Positions 1-3,827 of a stretch of DNA of 5,302 nucleotides are shown here, piece after piece. The stretch covers positions 1-5,302 of the forward strand of contig SLSP01000206.1 of assembly GCA_007130345.1 (NCBI GenBank), read 5' to 3'. The notes under the pieces are model-generated. The model made no database searches. It was not told where the DNA came from and saw only the letters and a program-made list of their open reading frames with translations. How positions within the stretch are numbered: position 1 is the first letter of the stretch; every line of letters starts with the position of its first letter. The stretch is from Thermoflexales bacterium. Its GTDB lineage: Bacteria; Chloroflexota; Anaerolineae; B4-G1; SLSP01. A program made the translations under genes and the position numbers.

Positions 1-109
1 AGGCGTTGAGCGCCTCGGCCAGCATCACGCCATCGCCGGGGCGGTAGCTGCGGATGGTGAAGTGTTCCGTGACCAGTTCTTCTGGCGGTATAAAATGCTT
101 GAAATCCAT
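1..109 (-). CDS. GNAT-family N-acetyltransferase, N-terminal fragment (cut by the left edge)
   Basis: Only the first 36 codons are present. The protein begins MDFKHFIPPEELVTEHF and continues TIRSYRPGDGVMLAEALNA. The block 'IRSYRPGDG..L.EALN' is the usual first strand and helix of RimJ/RimL-like GNAT acetyltransferases, which move an acetyl group from acetyl-CoA to an amine. The acetyl-CoA binding motif lies outside the window, so the substrate cannot be judged. The start is well supported: an ATG at 109 has GGAGAA at 116-121, with a 6-nt gap. It is codirectional with the DUF4139 gene upstream, from which it is separated by 96 nt containing a heptad-repeat hairpin. The N-terminal pattern is typical, but so short a fragment leaves the family assignment less than certain. 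Confidence 0.72.
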   Translation of the reverse strand, partial: MDFKHFIPPEELVTEHFTIRSYRPGDGVMLAEALNA

Positions 110-149
110 TGGGTTTTCTCCTAATGAGAGGAAGATTTTAGAATTTGCT

Positions 150-195
150 ATTGCGTATTGCGTAATGCGTAAATGACGCAACACGCAACACGAAC
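150..195. repeat. Heptad-repeat inverted element, copy 1
   Basis: Three tandem heptads (ATTGCGT, ATTGCGT, AATGCGT) at 150-170 are followed by a 5-nt loop and then by inverted heptads (ACGCAAC, ACGCAAC, ACGAAC) at 176-195. The two halves fold into an imperfect hairpin with most positions paired. The element sits between the stop of the DUF4139 gene and the acetyltransferase start. The same heptad vocabulary recurs at 1830-1899. No T-tract follows on either strand, so it does not look like a classical Rho-independent terminator. It is best described as a REP-like dispersed intergenic repeat; that class name is inference. Confidence 0.7.
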
Positions 196-205
196 GTATT
201 TCCCG

Positions 206-1813
206 TCAGGGTAGCCCCGTTACCGTAGCGTCGCGGGCGTGCTCCACGCTGAACTCGAAGCGTACATCGCGCTTCTCGCCGGGCGCGAGCGCCAGTTCCC
301 AGCGCAGCAGTCCCAGCTTCGATTGCTCGACAGGCTCCGGCGTCGCCGCTTCCAGCTTGACCTTGATGTCCTCGTGGCGCGGGGCCGGGATTTGGTCGTG
401 CAGCGTGACGCGGGCCTCCGTCGCCAGCAGGTTCTCCAGCGTGACCTCGTAGGCGTAGCGCAGCCGTCGCCGGTCGCGCAGGAGCCTCTTGTCCACGTCG
501 CGTTGCAGCAACTCGCGTTCCACCTTGACTCGGTCATCGACGCCCAGGTACAACTCGATTTCGCCGCCGGGCGCGGTCAGCCCCAGCGCCGTCGCGCCGA
601 TGAAGGCGTCCCCCGCGAAGAGGTTGGCCTTGCCGGGCAGGAGCGTGTAGGCGCTGGCGTTGGTCACGGTGGCGCGGCGATAGGCCGCCGCAATCAGCTT
701 GGGCGCGGTCACGTAATCCAGCGCGGGTTCGAGGTCGAAGCGGGCCACGGTCACTTTGCGCGGCTCGCCGTCGGCGGGGACGGTCACGGTTCCCGGAACT
801 CGGTAGGTCACGGCTGCGCCCTCGCTCGCCACCGTCGCCAGGGCCTCTTCGGCCTCAACCTCTGGGGCGGCTTCCTCCTCGACCTGGATGAAGTCGTCCA
901 TCTCCGCGCCGGCGTCGTGTATCGCCATCGGCTCCATCATCGGGCGCGCCGCGCGCTTCCGGGATTCCCTGGGCGGCGGCGGCGGCTGGTAGATGGCAAT
1001 GTACCAGGGCTGGAGTTCGGGCACGGTCTCGGCGAGCGCGGGCCGCGCCGTCGATAGCGTCAGCGCGACCTCGGCCCAGTCCTCGCCCGTGTTCTGGCGG
1101 ACTTCGGCCAGGTAGCCCACGTTCAGCGTCGCGTCCTCGGCTCCGTCTTCAATCAGGCGAAGGTCGTAGAGCGGCGTCCATCCGGCCTGCGCGACCACGT
1201 AGGTCAGTTCCACGGTCAACTCGCCCGCCGCCACAACCTCGACATCGACGGTGGCGACGTGGCGCTCGGTGGAGCGGGCGCCGCGCGCGTGTTGCAAGTC
1301 CTTCTGGAGCTTGGCGATGCGGCGATCCAGGTCGCGGCGTTGCTGCGCGGCCTCCTGGAGCGCGGCGTCGACGGTTTCGGCGCGCGCGCGCAGCGCATCG
1401 AAGAGCGCCATTTGCGCCTCCGGCGTGATGCGGCCCCGCGCCAGCCCCTTCGCGTAGATTTCGGCCTGGCCCGCCAGCCCCTGCGCCGCGCCGCGATCTT
1501 CCTTCAGCCGCGCTGCTCGCGCATCGAGGGCCGCCCGCTCATCCTGGAGCGCCTCCACCTGCGCCTCCATCTCGCGGATTGCGGCCACGGGCGTCTGTTC
1601 ATAATACTTGCGCCGCACGTCCACGCCGAGCAGCCGCGCGCGCGCCGTTCCCCGCGCCGCCGCCCGCACGGAGGCCGCGTCCAATTGCCGGGGCAGGTCG
1701 CTGATCTCCAGTTGGAGGCTGCCCGGCTCTACTTGCACCGTGCCGGTGCGCGTCACCCGCGCCCGGTCAGCGTAGAGTGCGACTGCGGTGATGTGGGTGT
1801 CTAAGGCTGTCAT
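206..1813 (-). CDS. MuiA-type protein with DUF4140 and DUF4139 domains
   Basis: A 535-residue protein that looks complete. An N-terminal DUF4140-like domain (about residues 8-105; 'ITAVALYADRARVTRTG') runs into a long charged helical stretch that is probably coiled coil (about 76-178, rich in E, A, R, L, Q). A DUF4139-like domain fills the rest. Its hallmarks are GWTPLYDLRL at 211-220, NTGEDWAEVALTLSTARP at 241-258, LLPGKANLFAGDAFIG at 391-406 and a C-terminal block RWELALAPGEKRDVRF at 504-519. A proline run followed by an acidic linker (about 276-335) interrupts the DUF4139 region. There is no signal peptide or membrane segment, so a cytoplasmic location is likely. Some members are annotated 'mucoidy inhibitor MuiA', but the biochemical role is unknown. 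The ATG at 1813 has GGAGAA at 1818-1823. The assignment to the family is strong; function is open. Confidence 0.93.
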   Translation of the reverse strand: MTALDTHITAVALYADRARVTRTGTVQVEPGSLQLEISDLPRQLDAASVRAAARGTARARLLGVDVRRKYYEQTPVAAIREMEAQVEALQDERAALDARAARLKEDRGAAQGLAGQAEIYAKGLARGRITPEAQMALFDALRARAETVDAALQEAAQQRRDLDRRIAKLQKDLQHARGARSTERHVATVDVEVVAAGELTVELTYVVAQAGWTPLYDLRLIEDGAEDATLNVGYLAEVRQNTGEDWAEVALTLSTARPALAETVPELQPWYIAIYQPPPPPRESRKRAARPMMEPMAIHDAGAEMDDFIQVEEEAAPEVEAEEALATVASEGAAVTYRVPGTVTVPADGEPRKVTVARFDLEPALDYVTAPKLIAAAYRRATVTNASAYTLLPGKANLFAGDAFIGATALGLTAPGGEIELYLGVDDRVKVERELLQRDVDKRLLRDRRRLRYAYEVTLENLLATEARVTLHDQIPAPRHEDIKVKLEAATPEPVEQSKLGLLRWELALAPGEKRDVRFEFSVEHARDATVTGLP

Positions 1814-1829
1814 TGGTTTCTCCGGTCTT

Positions 1830-1899
1830 GTTGCGTGGTGCGTATGGCGTGTTGCGTATTGCGTATTTTGCAGGAATCACGGAATACGCAACACGCAAT
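1830..1899. repeat. Heptad-repeat inverted element, copy 2
   Basis: Five tandem heptads (GTTGCGT, GGTGCGT, ATGGCGT, GTTGCGT, ATTGCGT) fill 1830-1864. Inverted heptads ACGCAAC and ACGCAAT lie at 1886-1899. Positions 1851-1867 pair with 1883-1899 with a single internal mismatch and one G-T pair, leaving a 15-nt loop. The element fills nearly the whole spacer between the 66-residue gene and the DUF4139 gene. It ends 4 nt from the stop codon of the former and begins 6 nt from the ribosome binding site of the latter. It would therefore be in the leader of a DUF4139 transcript. It has the same unit and arrangement as the element at 150-195. Confidence 0.75.
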
Positions 1900-1903
1900 A
1901 GTT

Positions 1904-2104
1904 CTATTGGCTATTTTGGGATTTTTCGTCTTCTTCGCCAACTTTGACGGTTTCCAGTGAGTGTTGCAGGGCGTTCTCGAAGTCCTCGCGGAGTTCCAGG
2001 CCCGTGTCAGGGTCGCGGAATAGGTCTACTAAAGTTTGGGTCACTGTTTCCTGAATCAGATACTTCAATTCTTCGACGCTCATATCGGCAACGTGTGTCA
2101 CCAT
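1904..2104 (-). CDS. Small acidic protein, antitoxin-like, no toxin partner beside it
   Basis: A 66-residue protein. Its core 'MSVEELKYLIQETVTQTL' (from residue 8) followed by 'DPDTGLELREDF...LQ.SLE' resembles small proteins, frequent in Cyanobacteria and Chloroflexota, that are often encoded next to RelE/ParE-type toxins and annotated as antitoxin-like. That resemblance is from memory. The body is predicted helical and strongly acidic, with an unstructured tail EEDEKSQNSQ. The ATG at 2104 has a perfect GGAGG at 2111-2115 with a 6-nt gap, which favours it over the internal ATG at codon 8. The neighbours are recO upstream and the DUF4139 gene downstream, and neither is a toxin. No DNA-binding domain is evident. 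Real gene: very likely. Role: uncertain. Confidence 0.8.
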   Translation of the reverse strand: MVTHVADMSVEELKYLIQETVTQTLVDLFRDPDTGLELREDFENALQHSLETVKVGEEDEKSQNSQ

Positions 2105-2138
2105 AATTTTCCTCCGAGAGATTCTGCTTTATGCTCAA

Positions 2139-2157
2139 GATGACGACTCGCGTCATC
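2139..2157. repeat. Short perfect hairpin between recO and the 66-residue gene
   Basis: GATGACG at 2139-2145 and CGTCATC at 2151-2157 form a perfect 7-bp stem with a 5-nt loop. It lies 11 nt past the recO stop codon on the minus strand. There is no T-tract after it in the direction of transcription, so a terminator role is weak. It could act as an mRNA processing or stabilising structure. Confidence 0.5.
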
Positions 2158-2168
2158 AAAATCCCCAA

Positions 2169-2957
2169 TCAACCATCCAAAATCCGCAGCGCCGAGGGGC
2201 GGCGTTCCAGGTGGTGGGCGATGTAGCGATCCATTACCTGGGCCAGTTCGCGGGCGGTGGCGGGCGGGAGGTCGAAGCTCGCCGCTTCTGCGTAATCCCG
2301 CTGCTGCAACGCCTGCAACCACGAAAGCGCGCTCGGCGAGAGCGCGCGCACGCCGCGCTCGTTACGATGCCGCGCCAGGCAGTCAGAGCAGAGCGCGCCG
2401 CCCCGCTCGGCGTCGATGCCGTAGGCCCGGCGGTCGGTGGGCCGCGGGCGCAGCGGTTCGCGGCAGAGTTCCGCGTCGCGCTCGCCCACGCACATGCCCC
2501 ATTCCGGGCGGAAGCCCGCCAGCGCGAGGAGTTGCTGCTCGAACCAGCGCGTGAGCAGGGCGGCGGGGGCAGCGGTTTCCAGGCGCTCGAATGTGGCGTC
2601 CACCAGGTCGTAGAGCTGGCGCGAGGTCTCTCCCTCGAAGAAGCGGATGACCAGTTCGGCCACGTAGCGGGCGTAGGTCGCGCGCGAGAAGTCGTCTTGC
2701 AACTGCGCGCGCACGGTCACGGCCTCGGCCTGGCTGACGATGTCCCACGATTGCTTCACCCGCGAGAGCAGCACCTCGGTCTTGGAAAAGAGTTCCAGAT
2801 GGCCGGCCTTGCGCGAGCGCGTCTTGCGCACGCCCTTCGCCAGCACGTCGATGCGCTGCTCCGGCGTCAGCAGCACGATGACGCGGTCGGCCTCGCCGTG
2901 GTCGCGGCGGGCCAGGACGATGCCCACCTCACGCTGGAGCCGGCTCGGTCTCGCCAT
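2169..2957 (-). CDS. recO: DNA repair protein RecO
   Basis: RecO binds RecR and single-stranded DNA and helps load RecA onto SSB-coated DNA in gap repair (known of the family). The N-terminal OB-fold reads REVGIVLARRDHGEADRVIV, then a basic KGVRKTRSRKAGHLELFSK stretch typical of RecO. A helical domain follows, with a putative zinc site: C156 and C165, then C190 and C193 (numbered from this start), with FRPEWGMC before the first cysteine. The C-terminus is helical (ALSWLQAL, MDRYIAHHLERR). At 262 residues the length fits the family. The ATG at 2957 gives MARPSRLQREV, which matches the family's usual start. A GTG at 2963 would add two residues. Neither start has a clear Shine-Dalgarno. The start overlaps the 3' end of the upstream membrane-protein gene by 29 nt, which suggests translational coupling. 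Confidence 0.93.
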   Translation of the reverse strand: MARPSRLQREVGIVLARRDHGEADRVIVLLTPEQRIDVLAKGVRKTRSRKAGHLELFSKTEVLLSRVKQSWDIVSQAEAVTVRAQLQDDFSRATYARYVAELVIRFFEGETSRQLYDLVDATFERLETAAPAALLTRWFEQQLLALAGFRPEWGMCVGERDAELCREPLRPRPTDRRAYGIDAERGGALCSDCLARHRNERGVRALSPSALSWLQALQQRDYAEAASFDLPPATARELAQVMDRYIAHHLERRPSALRILDG

Positions 2958-3513
2958 CGTCACCCATCGCCGGGAGCGCTGCCTGGAACACCGGGGGCGC
3001 GGCGCCTCGGTCGAAGGTGCGGCGGCCCGCTTTCGCCAGCGACAGGCCCAAAGACTCCACCGCTTGCGGATCGCCCCACAGGGTCAGGCGCGCGGGAGGG
3101 GCGTCATCCAACACGGCCCATAAGCGCGCCTGGGTGTAGACCTGATCGCCGGTCTCCTCGAAGGCGCGAGTCTCCATAAAGAAGCCCGTCACCGGCTCCA
3201 GGGGCGTCTCCCAGGCGACGCGCTCGCCGCGGAGCAGCCAGCGCTGCGCACGGTACATATCGCCGCTATCGGGCAGGCGTATTAAGTGGCCGTACTCGGC
3301 CAGGGGCGCGGTCAGCGCCAGCGTCAAGGCGATGCCCAGAATGATGACGCTCAATCCGGCGATGACGGCCCAGCGATCCGCGCTCGGCATCAGCGCGATG
3401 ACAGCCACGCAGACGGCCCAGCCCACCAATAGACCCACTTCAATCCACACCGTTGAGGTTTGGACTTCCCAACTCACTTCGTTATGACTTTCTGCTGTGA
3501 TTAACAATCGCAT
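2929..3513 (-). CDS. Small membrane protein of unknown function
   Basis: I do not recognise the family. The protein has 194 residues. It begins with a polar N-terminus of about 22 residues and has two hydrophobic segments, about 23-42 (VGLLVGWAVCVAVIALM) and 48-70 (WAVIAGLSVIILGIALTLAL), joined by a short charged turn. A soluble domain of about 120 residues follows, with no recognised motif. The last residues (GDDGETEPAPA) are acidic and are encoded by the stretch that overlaps the recO start. With two helices, the soluble part should lie on the same side as the N-terminus. The ATG at 3513 has GGAG at 3520-3523 with a 6-nt gap and a good promoter just upstream. It is the first gene of the leftward cluster. 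Confidence 0.82.
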   Translation of the reverse strand: MRLLITAESHNEVSWEVQTSTVWIEVGLLVGWAVCVAVIALMPSADRWAVIAGLSVIILGIALTLALTAPLAEYGHLIRLPDSGDMYRAQRWLLRGERVAWETPLEPVTGFFMETRAFEETGDQVYTQARLWAVLDDAPPARLTLWGDPQAVESLGLSLAKAGRRTFDRGAAPPVFQAALPAMGDDGETEPAPA

Positions 3514-3546
3514 TGTGTACTCCGTGTGCTACGTCCGGCTACCTTG

Positions 3547-3575
3547 AGTATACCGCAGATAAGCCTCTTTGGAAA
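3547..3575 (-). promoter_or_regulatory. Sigma70-type promoter for the membrane protein and recO
   Basis: Read on the minus strand, TTTCCA (3575-3570, 4 of 6 to TTGACA) and TATACT (3552-3547, 5 of 6 to TATAAT) are separated by 17 nt. The predicted start of transcription is near 3540, giving a leader of about 27 nt that includes the GGAG ribosome binding site. This comes from visual matching; the organism's sigma factor preferences are not known. Confidence 0.55.
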
Positions 3576-3606
3576 TCGGCGAATGGCGAACTGTGGCTTG
3601 AGGCAA

Positions 3607-3639
3607 AGACCTGTCAGGTTTGGCAAACCTGACAGGTCT
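3607..3639. repeat. Perfect 33-nt palindrome
   Basis: The arm AGACCTGTCAGGTTTG at 3607-3622 is exactly mirrored by its reverse complement at 3624-3639, around the single base at 3623. All 16 pairs match. Each arm also contains an internal partial symmetry, CCTGTCAGG. No T-tract follows immediately on either strand. It could be an operator-like site, a cruciform, or a copy of a dispersed intergenic repeat. I recall similar ACCTGTCAGGTTT arms in other environmental bacterial genomes, but cannot verify this here. Confidence 0.8.
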
Positions 3640-3658
3640 GGGAAGCCCGATAGTGTTC

Positions 3659-3698
3659 GCTTGAGCCGTCCCCGAGACGGGGACTTCGAGCTATTTTT
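3659..3698 (+). terminator. Rho-independent terminator-like hairpin
   Basis: The upper stem GTCCCCG (3668-3674) pairs with CGGGGAC (3678-3684) around an AGA loop. A lower stem, 3659-3665 with 3685-3691, extends it across a 2-nt bulge with two G-T pairs. On the plus strand TATTTTT follows directly (3692-3698), which fits an intrinsic terminator read rightward. No rightward gene precedes it in the window. It lies upstream of the ABC promoter, so it may shield that gene from read-through. Confidence 0.5.
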
Positions 3699-3756
3699 GA
3701 GCGGTTTGCTCACAAAACTGAAGTGTTACGTTTGTGCTACTTTTGCACCGTCGTTC

Positions 3757-3784
3757 TTGACGATTTTCCGCCTGGTCGTACAAT
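3757..3784 (+). promoter_or_regulatory. Strong sigma70-type promoter for the ABC exporter
   Basis: TTGACG at 3757-3762 (5 of 6 to consensus) and TACAAT at 3779-3784 (5 of 6) are separated by 16 nt. The predicted transcription start is near 3791, giving a leader of about 37 nt that ends in the GGAGGG ribosome binding site at 3819-3824. I see no convincing operator overlapping it. Confidence 0.65.
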
Positions 3785-3827
3785 GAGCGTCTATTGAGCA
3801 TCCAGGGTAGCAACCGTCGGAGGGACG

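Larger units (their letters stand above)
3514..3827. other. Divergent intergenic region, 314 nt, no gene
   Basis: This spacer separates the leftward and rightward transcription units. From left to right it holds the minus-strand promoter (3547-3575), a two-unit heptad tract GGCGAAT/GGCGAAC at 3578-3591, a perfect 33-nt palindrome (3607-3639), a terminator-like hairpin with a T-tract (3659-3698) and the plus-strand promoter (3757-3784). Short open frames cross it on both strands. They lack ribosome binding sites I can support and run through the palindrome, so I do not call them genes. Confidence 0.75.

Noticed and set aside
135..140. A -10-like TAAAAT (minus strand) ahead of the acetyltransferase
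   Set aside because: No acceptable -35 box stands 16-18 nt upstream; the AT-rich stretch alone is not enough to call a promoter.
150..195. CRISPR array
   Set aside because: The repeat units are only 7 nt, directly adjacent and without spacers, so this is a heptad tandem and inverted repeat.
239..1057. Plus-strand frame of 272 codons inside the DUF4139 gene
   Set aside because: It lies antisense to a protein with clear family motifs, has no ribosome binding site of note and has low-complexity R/G/H-rich content.
1896..1909. CAATAG/CTATTG mini-palindrome at the stop codon of the 66-residue gene
   Set aside because: Six pairs with a 2-nt loop is weak, it partly overlaps the heptad element, and no T-tract follows in the direction of transcription.
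2098..2322. Minus-strand 74-codon frame overlapping the recO 3' end
   Set aside because: It overlaps recO in another frame, is R/P/G-rich, and its 3' end runs into the start of the 66-residue gene. No motif or good start site.
2211..3179. Plus-strand frame of 322 codons across recO and the membrane-protein gene
   Set aside because: It crosses two well supported genes on the other strand and has no recognisable domain; it is a GC-driven shadow.
3501..3713. Minus-strand 70-codon frame in the divergent spacer
   Set aside because: It also reads through the palindrome and overlaps the start of the membrane-protein gene; its sequence mirrors the repeats.
3526..3786. Plus-strand 86-codon frame in the divergent spacer
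   Set aside because: It reads through the palindrome, the terminator-like hairpin and the ABC promoter, has no ribosome binding site and shows repeat-derived residues (GKPDRSGKPD).
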